A stretch of 64,000 bases of DNA from Candidatus Marithrix sp. GTDB lineage: Bacteria; Pseudomonadota; Gammaproteobacteria; Beggiatoales; Beggiatoaceae. Every line of letters begins with the position of its first letter. The stretch's first letter is position 1. The translations under genes and the position numbers were made by a program. The notes beneath the pieces are model-generated. The model worked only from the letters and a program-made list of their open reading frames with translations, did not search any database and had not been told where the DNA came from. Positions 20,521 through 28,729 of this stretch are shown here, piece after piece. The stretch covers positions 161,628-225,627 of the forward strand of contig JADGDS010000001.1 in assembly GCA_016744775.1 (NCBI GenBank), given 5' to 3'.

Positions 20521-20565
20521 GAGATTTCAAATCAGCCTCAGTTGGAGTATTGATAATAGTAATTT
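20521..20565 (-). pseudogene. Fragment of the glycosyltransferase gene 5' end
   Basis: A 27-base stretch (from AGATTTCAAATCAGCC to GTTGGAGT) is identical to bases within the first codons of the glycosyltransferase gene at 27004-28542 and lies in the same orientation; similarity fades over the next 20 bases. It is too short to code. It directly follows the coaBC stop and marks a past duplication or rearrangement. Confidence 0.6.
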
Positions 20566-20659
20566 TTATAACAAATTGAAATTTATATTAATGTTGCATT
20601 TATCAATTGCAACATTAAGGTGATTTTACCACAATAAAAATTAAGGAGAATTATCTAAA

Positions 20660-21079
20660 ATGACTTTCAAAGAAATAATCATAACAATTATAATTACCTT
20701 GGTAACTGGCATATTTTTAATCCATTATCAATATAATCTTGATAATGCAACAATAACTACAAAGCCAGAAATCACGCTATCAGCAGATTCAACAGACAAA
20801 AACAATCCAATTATATATTATCAAGTAAACAACATAACCAGCACCGATTTGATTTATTTTAGCCTATTTAATATCTCATCAAGCGGCAAAAAATTATATT
20901 TGGTTCAAAATAAACTGATAAAACCCAATAACCGATATTCATGGGAAACAGAAATACAACACAATCAATATGGTACAGTAATTAAGCAGCTTTCATTAGA
21001 AGCTGAAGAGGAATATTTTAAGGCTATTGTGATGGATAAGGATAACAATATTTTGGCAAATGCTGAATTGAGGATTTAA
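20660..21079 (+). CDS. Hypothetical membrane-anchored protein
   Basis: This 139-residue protein has a strong AAGGAG ribosome site. One N-terminal membrane helix (about 5-24) is followed by an external domain rich in beta-type sequence (ITLSADSTDKNNPIIYYQVNN...). No family is recognised; the exposed part looks like a small beta-sandwich. Its 25-base leader (ACAATAAAAATTAAGG and on) is nearly the same as that of the TPR-OmpA gene at 22205, pointing to a shared, duplicated regulatory segment. An envelope role is inferred. Confidence 0.65.
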   Translation: MTFKEIIITIIITLVTGIFLIHYQYNLDNATITTKPEITLSADSTDKNNPIIYYQVNNITSTDLIYFSLFNISSSGKKLYLVQNKLIKPNNRYSWETEIQHNQYGTVIKQLSLEAEEEYFKAIVMDKDNNILANAELRI

Positions 21080-21122
21080 CAAAATTTTGTTTATTAATAT
21101 TTTTTGTAAAAAAACAAAGACT

Positions 21123-21434
21123 ATGGTAAAAAAATCTAAAAAAAATTATGTTAAGCTAGTAGATGAAAAATACACTCTTCCTATAAAAAGAGGAGGTGGC
21201 ATAATTAAAATTGAAGCATGGGAAGACCATAATAGAAAGGTAGTTAAATATAGTATAGCCTATATAAATCATATCCTGTATCAGAATGATAACGGAAGAG
21301 TTATTGGTTATGATAATGCTCATGATTATCATCACAAACATCATTTTGGAGAAATCTCACCAGTTGAAGATTTTACAAGTTATGAAGAAATCGTTGAACG
21401 GTTTGAAAATGAAATTAAAGAGTATATAAAATGA
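21123..21434 (+). CDS. TumE-like toxin of a toxin-antitoxin pair (DUF6516)
   Basis: This 103-residue protein is taken from the ATG at 21123; the frame extends to a TTG at 21087. The central GRVIGYDNAHDYHHKHHFG (about 60-78) is the signature of TumE-type toxins. The stop overlaps the next start by ATGA, and the neighbour is a winged-helix protein of the expected partner type. TumE proteins are thought to be toxic in the absence of the partner; the biochemical target is not known to me. Confidence 0.8.
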   Translation: MVKKSKKNYVKLVDEKYTLPIKRGGGIIKIEAWEDHNRKVVKYSIAYINHILYQNDNGRVIGYDNAHDYHHKHHFGEISPVEDFTSYEEIVERFENEIKEYIK

Positions 21435-21799
21435 GTATTGAAATCAAATCAGGCACTTTATCTGATTTTTTTGCTTCTGCAAAAGAAACTGCTAGAGAAA
21501 TAGATAAAGGAAAAAAATTCACAAAAAAAAATATAATTTGGGTTGATCCAGAAGATCTTATACTTTTACTTAAGCCAGAAAGAACAAATCTAGTCAGATA
21601 TTTAAGAAAAGAAAAAAAAGTTGTTTTTTCTGAGCTTATGCAGGTGTTAAATAGATCACATGCAAGTTTAAATAATGATTTAAAAATATTATCAAAATAT
21701 GACTTAATTCGTATTTCTACAGAAAATAAGCATGGAATTCATAAAGTCATTGAGTCTAGCTTTGGAAATGAAAAAATTGAATTTCGTGTTGAAATCTAA
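21431..21799 (+). CDS. TumA-like antitoxin, winged-helix (HVO_A0114-type)
   Basis: This 122-residue protein has a helix-turn-helix segment at about 57-100 (LVRYLRKEKKVVFSELMQVL, then RSHASLNNDLKILSKYDLIR), typical of MarR/ArsR-like winged-helix antitoxins paired with TumE. It overlaps the toxin gene by four bases. It likely binds its own promoter and neutralises the toxin. A toxin-first order, as here, is seen in this family. Confidence 0.78.
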   Translation: MSIEIKSGTLSDFFASAKETAREIDKGKKFTKKNIIWVDPEDLILLLKPERTNLVRYLRKEKKVVFSELMQVLNRSHASLNNDLKILSKYDLIRISTENKHGIHKVIESSFGNEKIEFRVEI

Positions 21800-21830
21800 G
21801 TATGAATTATTCATAGAACTCAACATACTC

Positions 21831-21858
21831 CAAAAAAAACTACATAGATTGCATATAA
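21831..21858 (+). repeat. 28-base direct repeat, left copy
   Basis: CAAAAAAAACTACATAGATT and the following GCATATAA recur at 23179-23205 with one A fewer. The two copies flank the palindromic element and the TPR-OmpA gene. Confidence 0.75.
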
Positions 21859-21890
21859 ACACGGATGTAATAGCGGCTAATAATGATATT

Positions 21891-22170
21891 ATATAACTGA
21901 TGTTACGTACTCAACTTCCCGCTCCCCTGAAAGGGGGTAACATACCAGCCCAGGGCAACGCCCTGGGATTATGTGATTATGTGATTATGGGATTATGTGA
22001 TTATGTGATTATGTGATTATGTGATTATGTGATTTTGAGTTATGAAAGGGCGATACATTATGTCACGCCCTTTCAGGGCTTAACATCACACCTAATTCCT
22101 AGGGCGTTGCCCTAGGCTGGTATGTTATCCCCTTTCAGGGGAGGAAGTTCAATGCGTAACATCAGTTATA
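21891..22170. repeat. Large palindromic element with internal 8-bp tandem repeat
   Basis: The ends are ATATAACTGATGTTACG and CGTAACATCAGTTATAT. Arms carry CCCCTGAAAGGGG-type and CAGGGCAACGCCCTG-type hairpins in inverted order. The centre (about 21967-22033) holds roughly nine copies of ATTATGTG. The terminal CTGATGTTACGCA motif is shared with the element at 461-636 although the interiors differ, which suggests one mobilising enzyme. Together with flanks it fills the 405-base gap upstream of the TPR-OmpA gene; no gene is seen in it. Confidence 0.85.
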
Positions 22171-22204
22171 TAAATTCCAGCAATAAAAATTAAGGAGAAT
22201 TATC

Positions 22205-23122
22205 ATGAAAAAAATAATCCTACTCATAATGTTAATAACGCCTAACATTTTAATCGCTAATCCTTGTGATCAGGCTAATTCTTTAGTTAAACGTTCTTAT
22301 TTTTTGCAGCCGCTGCAAGAGAAAACTTTATTGAAATATGCTTTGGATCTTTGCCCTAGTCATGCTATTGCTCATAATAATTATGCCAATTTATTAGAAA
22401 ATGATTCTCAATATGAATTAGCACTATCTCATTATCGTCAAGCTCTAAAATTTAAGCCACAATTATTTCAAGCTTGGATTGGTATTGCTGATATTTTTTA
22501 TCTTCAAAAGCAATATGCTCTTAGTTTGGAGGCATATTTACAAGTTTGTACTAAGCATTTTCATGCTCGTAAACGTGTAACTAAACTATTAGAGGATAAT
22601 CGTTATCGTAATGTGGAACAAGGGGAAATTATAACCACAGAAAATTTAGCTTTACTCTATAACAAGCAACGATTAGAAAAAATGGCTAAGTTAACAAAAC
22701 AATGTCAAAGCAAATTTAAATCAATAAGCACGTCAGGCGCAACCAAAGCTATTTTAACAACTGTCATAACTTTTAGAAATCTGCAATTTGAAACTGGTAA
22801 GTCTGATTTAAGTTTAATATCAAGTAAACAATTGAATTATATTGCTAGCACTTTAATTATTGAAGATGTGAAGAAAATTGCAATTTATGGGCATTCAGAT
22901 AATCAACTTTTTACTGGTAGAAGCACAGAGGAAAGTAAACATTTAAATTGGCAATTATCAGTAAATCGCGCTAAGTCAATTAAACAAGCATTAGCTTTAG
23001 GTGGTGTTGAGATTAGTCGTATGAAAACTGCTGGTTATGGAAACACTCGCCCAGTAGCGGTTGGTGAATTTGATGCCGCTTATGCTAAAAATCGGCGAGT
23101 GGAAATTAAGCTTGGTGATTAA
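22205..23122 (+). CDS. Exported TPR-OmpA domain protein
   Basis: This 305-residue protein has a signal peptide (to about LIAN, 18), two to three TPR units (about 35-120; HAIAHNNYANLLENDSQYELALSHYRQALKFKP and QAWIGIADIFYLQKQYALSLEAYLQ) and a C-terminal OmpA-like peptidoglycan-binding domain (about 190-305) with IAIYGHSDNQ, LSVNRAKSIKQAL and AGYGNTRPV...KNRRVEI. It is a paralogue of the protein at 54110-54934, and both are next to caspase genes (here tail-to-tail with the one at 23367-25151). It likely anchors a complex to the cell wall. Confidence 0.88.
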   Translation: MKKIILLIMLITPNILIANPCDQANSLVKRSYFLQPLQEKTLLKYALDLCPSHAIAHNNYANLLENDSQYELALSHYRQALKFKPQLFQAWIGIADIFYLQKQYALSLEAYLQVCTKHFHARKRVTKLLEDNRYRNVEQGEIITTENLALLYNKQRLEKMAKLTKQCQSKFKSISTSGATKAILTTVITFRNLQFETGKSDLSLISSKQLNYIASTLIIEDVKKIAIYGHSDNQLFTGRSTEESKHLNWQLSVNRAKSIKQALALGGVEISRMKTAGYGNTRPVAVGEFDAAYAKNRRVEIKLGD

Positions 23123-23178
23123 ATAGCACTAACTATTCGTTGTACTTAACATAGAATCTTGAGTACAAGGAATAACCC

Positions 23179-23205
23179 CAAAAAAACTACATAGATTGCA
23201 TATAA
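23179..23205 (+). repeat. 28-base direct repeat, right copy
   Basis: This is the partner of 21831-21858. The remaining gap to 23366 holds a low-complexity run of GGGCAAAAG-like units and no gene. Confidence 0.7.
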
Positions 23206-23366
23206 GCAAGGATAAAACATATTTATAGCATGGAGATACAAAATAAAAATCGCCCTGCCGGGGGCTTCCATGCTAATAAATTCTGATTAGCCCAAACTAA
23301 TCAGAATAATTTAAAATTTAAAAGGTAAAAAAAGGGAAAAGGGCACAAGGGCAAAAGGGCAAAGGG

Positions 23367-25151
23367 CTAATATGTCCACGCAGCACGCAGCACGACGAGA
23401 CGGAAGCCGTAGTAGTCGACGCGGAGGTCCGGGGTGTACCAGTTGCGGTTGGCAGTACGAAGGATCGCCGGGTCGTAGAGCCACGAGCCACCACGCAACA
23501 CTCGGTATTTATTGCTATTTTTACTTACACATACTTTTTCTTTACTATTATATTTATTTTCATATTCAGAACAAGTCCACTCCCATACATTTCCTGAAGT
23601 ATCATATAAACCAAATTGATTAGCAGAAAATGAACCTACTGGAGCAGTAGATTTATCATCCCATTTACTACCACAACCATCACAGTTAGCCTTATTTTTA
23701 CCAATATCATTACCCCACCAATACTTAGTTTCCGTACCAGCCCTAGCTGCATATTCCCATTCAGCCTCAGTAGGCAAACGATATTCTTTACCTGTTTGAT
23801 TACTAAGCAATTTTGCATAAGCTCTAGCATCATTCCAACTCACACAAACAACCGGATGATTATCATTTTGAGAAAACTTAGTATTACGCCAATTTGCACC
23901 TTTTACATCTTTCCAACCATTATCATATGTGTAACAACTACCTTGTTTTTCAGCATCAGTCTTATAATTTGCATCATTAACAAACTTCCTAAATTCACCA
24001 ACAGTCACCTCATATTTCCCCATAGCAAACCTATCAACCGAAACATCATCTACAGGCTTTTCATCAGAATGACCACCACCTTGAATATCACCCATCTTAA
24101 AAGAACCAGCCGGGATTCTAACCATCTCTGGAGCAAAACCACCAACTTTTAAAGGATCCTGAAAGACTTTACTCTTTGCTTTCTTAACAACAGGAGTTGG
24201 AACAATTAAATTATCTATTTTACTTTCCAATTCAGACATTCTTTTCAAAAGCTCAGAAGAATTATCAACAACTTTAGGCTTTACTGCTTGAGGATTAAAA
24301 GAAAAAGGATCATACAACTGAGTATAAAAACCCGGTTCCTGCTGCATCGTAGTCTCCCTTATAACAGCCGCACCAACCTTCTTAAACATAGCCTCAACAG
24401 ACAAATTAGGCTCCTGTATAAACCTCATTAAATGCTTAACATAAGGACTATTACGCTCACCAACACCACTCAAAGCAGCCTTACCCGGAGCAGCCGCATA
24501 AGCAATCAAAAATCCATTAACCAAATCAGGAACCTTCAAACCATCAGGAATAGCCTTCATACCCTTATCACCAGAAGAACTAAGCTTAATTTTCCGCGCC
24601 TTACGACAAGCATCCAAAACCAAAAAATTCATATGATTACCAGCCTTCTGCATCTCATTCAACACATAACTAACAGCAATAGTCTCAGCAGTCTCATCAA
24701 CATCATAAGAAACCTCAATCTTATTACCCAAAGGAATCAAATGATTCTTACCAGCATAATCAACACCATGCCCAGAAAAATAAAACAACCCCACCCCCTG
24801 ATTAATAAGCAACTTATCACGAAAACCACGAATAGCCCTATTAATCTGCTGACGATTAGCATCAAACAACTCAATAACCTCAAATCCCAACTGACGCAAA
24901 ACCACCGCCAAATCCTTAGCATCATTAACAGGATTCTCCAAACTAGGAAAAAGATGATTAGAATAATCAGAATTACCAATAACCAAAGCCGTGCGCTTAT
25001 GCGACAATTCAGGCGAAGAAAAATCAACAACTGGCGAACTAACACCAGCCATACTCTTAGTTTTAGCACCATCATCATGATTATAAACACCAACAATAGT
25101 GCCTATAATGATAACAGAGAAAATTACTATAAATGTAGGGTTTTTTGACAT
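23367..25151 (-). CDS. Membrane-anchored caspase fused to an FGE-sulfatase (C-type-lectin-fold) domain, DGR target
   Basis: This 594-residue protein has an N-terminal membrane helix (about 7-23). The caspase domain (about 52-285) has ALVIGNSDY, FYFSGHG with His128 and LDACRKA with Cys182. A linker (290-335) includes a short helix, and the FGE-sulfatase domain (about 340-590) has MVRIPAGSFKMGD, PVVCVSWNDARAYAKLLS, YRLPTEAEWEYAARAG, GLYDTSGNVWEWTC and RVLRGGSW. The last 45 codons switch to GC-rich sequence packed with NNC codons, the mark of a DGR variable region. The FGE fold is probably a ligand-binding sensor rather than an enzyme, and binding could trigger the caspase. It is convergent with the TPR-OmpA gene. 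Confidence 0.93.
   Translation of the reverse strand: MSKNPTFIVIFSVIIIGTIVGVYNHDDGAKTKSMAGVSSPVVDFSSPELSHKRTALVIGNSDYSNHLFPSLENPVNDAKDLAVVLRQLGFEVIELFDANRQQINRAIRGFRDKLLINQGVGLFYFSGHGVDYAGKNHLIPLGNKIEVSYDVDETAETIAVSYVLNEMQKAGNHMNFLVLDACRKARKIKLSSSGDKGMKAIPDGLKVPDLVNGFLIAYAAAPGKAALSGVGERNSPYVKHLMRFIQEPNLSVEAMFKKVGAAVIRETTMQQEPGFYTQLYDPFSFNPQAVKPKVVDNSSELLKRMSELESKIDNLIVPTPVVKKAKSKVFQDPLKVGGFAPEMVRIPAGSFKMGDIQGGGHSDEKPVDDVSVDRFAMGKYEVTVGEFRKFVNDANYKTDAEKQGSCYTYDNGWKDVKGANWRNTKFSQNDNHPVVCVSWNDARAYAKLLSNQTGKEYRLPTEAEWEYAARAGTETKYWWGNDIGKNKANCDGCGSKWDDKSTAPVGSFSANQFGLYDTSGNVWEWTCSEYENKYNSKEKVCVSKNSNKYRVLRGGSWLYDPAILRTANRNWYTPDLRVDYYGFRLVVLRAAWTY
23375..23505 (-). other. Putative diversity-generating-retroelement variable region (VR)
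   Basis: In the coding strand, residues about 557-582 use TGG CTC TAC GAC, ATC, AAC, AAC, TAC ACC, GAC CTC, GTC GAC TAC TAC. Almost every surface-type position is an NNC codon, as A-to-N mutagenesis of AAC codons in a template would give. Invariant positions lack A (CCG, CTT, CGC, GGC TTC CGT CTC). The block is GC-rich against AT-rich surroundings and ends the gene with LRAAW. No template repeat or reverse transcriptase is seen in this window, so a DGR elsewhere would have to act in trans. Confidence 0.8.
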
Positions 25152-25172
25152 ATTTAAAGCTCCTATTTTGAA

Positions 25173-25280
25173 TTTTACATCAATCCCATATCAACAACAT
25201 CTAAACTTAAATACGAATTATAATAAGGATCACCCTTTCTAAGCCATGTATTCCATTTACTAGTCGCTACAAAACGAGCA
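25173..25280 (-). pseudogene. Duplicated 3'-end fragment of the glycosyltransferase gene
   Basis: The stretch from TTTTACATCAATCCC through CCATGTATTCCATTT is nearly identical to 27003-27090, the end of the intact glycosyltransferase gene, including its stop. It then jumps to CTAGTCGCTACAAA, which matches 27140 onward, so about 50 bases are missing. It has no start. It marks one edge of the ATPase/nuclease cassette at 25295-26885. Confidence 0.85.
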
Positions 25281-25294
25281 ATTGACCGTTTTTT

Positions 25295-25840
25295 TTATTT
25301 TCTAGGTAAATTACTTACTTTTACATCTGGTAAACATTGTTTATTACTATTAATACTGCAAACCAGAACTTTAGAAGTTAGCCATTTAAGTTTTTGTTTT
25401 AATGTGTTGCGATTTACTGATTTTATAGTTCTTTGTTCATTAAAGATATGTTTTGGAAAATCTTGTTCTAACCATAAAATAACTCTTATGTCTTTTTTCT
25501 GATTACATAGAAATTTTGCATACGGAAGCAAATTATCAGCTTTGTTTGATGTTTGAGAACTTGCAATGATACAAGCTATAGAATCTCGTACTTTTTGAGC
25601 TATTTCTATAAGTAATTCACCTTTTGAAATCCTGTCTTTATTTTTAATTCTATCTCCACGAAAATCTTTGACTTCAATAAAATATAATGTTTTTTCATTA
25701 AAGATACCTACAAAATCAACACCCTTTGTTCCATTAACTATATCACTTATTTTTTTATAATCTGGATGTTCATCAAATTTAAAAACACGCCATTTGTCAC
25801 CAAACTCAAAGAGTAAATAACCTTCTTCAATGCGTGTCAT
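25295..25840 (-). CDS. PD-(D/E)XK-type nuclease partner of an AAA ATPase
   Basis: The ATG at 25840 overlaps the ATPase gene by 14 bases, giving 181 residues; starts at 25855 or 25894 are also in frame. GVDFVGIFNEKTLYFIEVKDFRG (about 39-61) holds the D...ExK pattern of restriction-like nucleases. The rest is helical and basic, with several Cys. A small nuclease coupled to an SMC-like ATPase resembles two-gene defence modules such as Septu or PARIS in logic, though this protein is not recognisably the partner of either. Confidence 0.75.
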   Translation of the reverse strand: MTRIEEGYLLFEFGDKWRVFKFDEHPDYKKISDIVNGTKGVDFVGIFNEKTLYFIEVKDFRGDRIKNKDRISKGELLIEIAQKVRDSIACIIASSQTSNKADNLLPYAKFLCNQKKDIRVILWLEQDFPKHIFNEQRTIKSVNRNTLKQKLKWLTSKVLVCSINSNKQCLPDVKVSNLPRK

Positions 25841-26885
25841 TGATATTATCCTCATTATAAAACAATTCTGCTTCACGATCATCATGATCAGCAAATTCTT
25901 CTAAAATAGGATTATGTGAAATATCAACTAAACTATCTCCTTCTTCAATTATTACATTTTCATGATTATATAAGGAAAAGAATTTAATTGTAGTTGGATT
26001 TGCAGAAGGATATTCAGCTAATAAAGATAGTTCATGACTCAGTAGATAATCATGAGTAGCAATAAAAATTTGCATTCCAGAATCAGCCAGTGCTTGTAAT
26101 ACTTTTGCAACTTTTGCAATCAATTTAGGATTTAGATTTGTTTCTGGTTCATCCCAAAATAAAATACTATTTGTAGTTAAAGAACCATTGCGTAATAAAT
26201 AAAATAAAGTGCCTAATTTTCGGTAGCCATCAGCAACTATATTTACATCTAACTTATTACCATTTAAGTTAAAATAAAAATGTTCTGATTCTTTGACAAC
26301 CACATCTTGTTCTTGAGATTTAGAATCTGTGATTATTTCTTGTAAATTCTTGAGTATTGGCTCAACTGATTGATAATCAGCATGAGTCTTTCTTAAAATA
26401 GCAGCATTTAAAGCTAATGCTAAGTCATAACAGGTTTTATCGTAAGGAATTTCTTTTCTTTCATAAGTAGCAAAAAAGTGATCATAAATTGAAAGCATTT
26501 CAACGGTAGGTAGATAGATAGCTGAGCTTACTGATTCATAATCACTGATATTAATTTCAGCATTCAGAATATCATTTTGATTCTCAGAATCATGAAAACG
26601 AATATAAAACTCTTCTTGCATACTGTTACTGCTTAAATCAACAATACTAGTTGTATTTACTCCATTATTATTTCTAATTAATATATTAGAATTATGAATA
26701 TTAAATAGGCTTTCTAAATTACTTATTTTAGATTTTGTAGTATTTAATACTGCATATATAGCTTTCATTGCATGAGTTTTCCCCATACCATTTGTACCAA
26801 TCAATACATTAATTCCATCACAAAAATTAAATTTTGCTTGTTCAAATGCGGTAAAGTTTTGTAGGGATAAATTTTTAATTTTCAT
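25827..26885 (-). CDS. AAA (AAA15/AAA_21, SMC/ABC-like) ATPase of a two-gene defence-like module
   Basis: This 352-residue protein has NFTAFEQAKFNF, then Walker A IGTNGMGKT (about 29-37), the signature region VADGYRKLGTLFYLL (about 217-231), Walker B ILFWDEPETNLNP (about 241-253) and the switch IFIATHDYLLSHE (about 273-285). This is the OLD/RecF-like ATPase type used in abortive-infection systems. It is followed by the overlapping nuclease gene. The pair sits between the glycosyltransferase gene and a duplicated fragment of its 3' end, so it looks acquired. Confidence 0.88.
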   Translation of the reverse strand: MKIKNLSLQNFTAFEQAKFNFCDGINVLIGTNGMGKTHAMKAIYAVLNTTKSKISNLESLFNIHNSNILIRNNNGVNTTSIVDLSSNSMQEEFYIRFHDSENQNDILNAEINISDYESVSSAIYLPTVEMLSIYDHFFATYERKEIPYDKTCYDLALALNAAILRKTHADYQSVEPILKNLQEIITDSKSQEQDVVVKESEHFYFNLNGNKLDVNIVADGYRKLGTLFYLLRNGSLTTNSILFWDEPETNLNPKLIAKVAKVLQALADSGMQIFIATHDYLLSHELSLLAEYPSANPTTIKFFSLYNHENVIIEEGDSLVDISHNPILEEFADHDDREAELFYNEDNINDTH

Positions 26886-27003
26886 TTTTTCATAATACTC
26901 TGATATTCTGTCAAATAATAGCTATTTCTAAATATAGTTTTTCAGATAAAGATTTTGGTCTAAAGACCTGACAGGTATGAAAATTTTTATTTAACCTTGT
27001 CTT

Positions 27004-28542
27004 TTACATCAATCCCATATCAACAACATCTAAACTTAAATATGGATTATAATACGGATCACCATTTCTAAGCCATGTATCCCATTTTTCCACAAAAACC
27101 TGTCTATCTTGTTCCAGCCATTCCACCTGTTGCCATTCACTAGTCGCTACAAATCTAGCAAATGGTGTATAAACTATACGTTTGCCGCTAGTTAAAGCTC
27201 GTAAAGCAAAATCTAAGATTGCATAAGCACCAGTATAATCCGTATTTAAGCCACCTAATTGTTGCCACAAAGAGCGTTTGATTACACAACAACTTGGATG
27301 CGGTATGCTTACATTACGTACAATTGCGGTAATCGCCATATAAGCTGGAGTATCTTCTGCAAAGCCTTCATATAAAGCTAAAGGTATTCCATTATGACGC
27401 TGTACTAATCCTGCATGTATAAATTTTCCTTGTTGATTAACAATTTTTCCTGTTACAATACCAACATCTTCAATTTCTAACCAAGATATTAATTCTGTTA
27501 TAGATTCTTGATCATAATCAACTTGCCCTAAAATTACCAAATAATCAGCTTCACAAGTTTGATTAATCTGATTCAACTCTAATATTTGATAAGATTTAGA
27601 TTCTGATACCTGCAAACGTACTCGATAATGTCCTCTCCATAACTCTTTGTTTTCACTAACATCAGCCGCTAAAGATCGTCGTTCCAAAGCTTCTTGTAAT
27701 GCAGCAATTCCAGCCTGATAAGCATAATCCTTGGCATTATGTTCCAATGCCACTGATTGTTCATGTTGTCGCCAATGATATAATACCTTAGCAAGATGTC
27801 TTACTTCTGGTTGCAATTCAGCGGCACGTAAAATCAAATCATAATCTTGTGAACCCTCTTTACCAACGCGCACGCCTCCCAATTTTTCCAATAAATCGCG
27901 CCGATAAACCAACAAATGAAATAAATAATTACCAGACAATAAAGTTTCAGGAGACCAATCTGGCTTAAATAAGTGCATAAAGCGTCTGTTATTAGGAGAC
28001 AACATATCACGATCAGAATAAACAATATCAGTACTTGGATACTCGCGTAATAATTTTACAACTTCATACAAAGCATCAGGCGCAAGACGATCATCATGAT
28101 CCAAAAAAACCACATACGATCCACGCGCCATAGCTAAAGCCTGATTAGTCGCATGACAAATACCTTGATTCTCAGACAAACGATGTAAATGCAAACGCGG
28201 ATCATCCTGAACAAGCTGCTCTAAACATGCAATAGTAGCAGGATTATCACTACCATCATCAACCAAACACATTTCCCAATTAGGATAAGCCTGAGTTTGC
28301 ACAGAATAAATACACTCAGCCAAATAATCAGGAGCAGTATTAAAAACCGGAGTAACAATACTTAATAAAGGGCGTTGTTTCCAACATTGAGCTTGATCAC
28401 GCAAAAGTTGCCAATCATATAAAGTTAAAAAGCCATGATGAAACAACCATGCTTGATACTCAATCCACTCACCATAAGCCCAAGATTTCAAATCAGCCTC
28501 AGTTGGAGTGTCAATAATAGGTATTGATTTTTTAAAAAACAT
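27004..28542 (-). CDS. Family 2 glycosyltransferase
   Basis: This 512-residue protein has a GT-A domain starting at LLSIVTPVFNTAPDYLAECIYSVQTQ (about 59-84), with VDDGSDN, ENQGICHATNQALAMARGSYVVFLDHDDRL (DxD-type metal site) and YSDRD. A second, less conserved GT-A-like half follows (about 310-500) with GKFIHAGL and PHPSCCVIKRSLW. It probably transfers sugars to a surface polysaccharide. Fragments of its 3' end (25173) and 5' end (20521) occur nearby. Confidence 0.9.
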   Translation of the reverse strand: MFFKKSIPIIDTPTEADLKSWAYGEWIEYQAWLFHHGFLTLYDWQLLRDQAQCWKQRPLLSIVTPVFNTAPDYLAECIYSVQTQAYPNWEMCLVDDGSDNPATIACLEQLVQDDPRLHLHRLSENQGICHATNQALAMARGSYVVFLDHDDRLAPDALYEVVKLLREYPSTDIVYSDRDMLSPNNRRFMHLFKPDWSPETLLSGNYLFHLLVYRRDLLEKLGGVRVGKEGSQDYDLILRAAELQPEVRHLAKVLYHWRQHEQSVALEHNAKDYAYQAGIAALQEALERRSLAADVSENKELWRGHYRVRLQVSESKSYQILELNQINQTCEADYLVILGQVDYDQESITELISWLEIEDVGIVTGKIVNQQGKFIHAGLVQRHNGIPLALYEGFAEDTPAYMAITAIVRNVSIPHPSCCVIKRSLWQQLGGLNTDYTGAYAILDFALRALTSGKRIVYTPFARFVATSEWQQVEWLEQDRQVFVEKWDTWLRNGDPYYNPYLSLDVVDMGLM

Positions 28543-28551
28543 AATGTTAGG

Positions 28552-28713
28552 CTATGTATAAAGCTGACGTTTACCAAGATCAATGATGGCATTAGTCTCA
28601 ATTAAGAAATCAATACCAAGAATACCTTGAATGTTAAAACCATAATCAATTTGACCAATTTCAATCATAAAATTTTCAACCTTTAAATCACCCAGTTCAA
28701 TGCTATCAATCCA
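28552..28713 (-). pseudogene. C-terminal remnant of a retropepsin-like aspartic protease
   Basis: An open stretch of 53 codons without a start reads ELGDLKVENFMIEIGQ, then GFNIQGILGIDFL and IDLGKRQLYT before TAG. The GILGIDFL motif is typical of the C-terminal half of bacterial retropepsin-like (clan AA) proteases. The N-terminal half with the catalytic DTG is missing. It lies directly downstream of a small gene that normally accompanies such proteases. Confidence 0.65.
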
Positions 28714-28729
28714 TTAATAAGTTTAATAT

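Noticed and set aside
21967..22033. Tandem ATTATGTG units considered as a CRISPR array
   Set aside because: Units are 8 bases with no spacers, and no cas genes are nearby.
23372..23623. Plus-strand frame across the GC-rich end of the caspase-FGE gene
   Set aside because: It arises only from the NNC-rich variable region read backwards and has no ribosome site. The minus-strand protein ends the FGE fold correctly.
24432..25148. Plus-strand open frame of 238 codons
   Set aside because: It is a mirror of the caspase-FGE gene. The Ile/Asn/Thr-rich translation is typical of antisense AT-rich coding sequence.
23123..25300. A nearby DGR reverse transcriptase or template repeat for the variable region
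   Set aside because: No reverse-transcriptase motif (such as YxDD) is seen in any protein of the window, and no second copy of the GC-rich block is visible.
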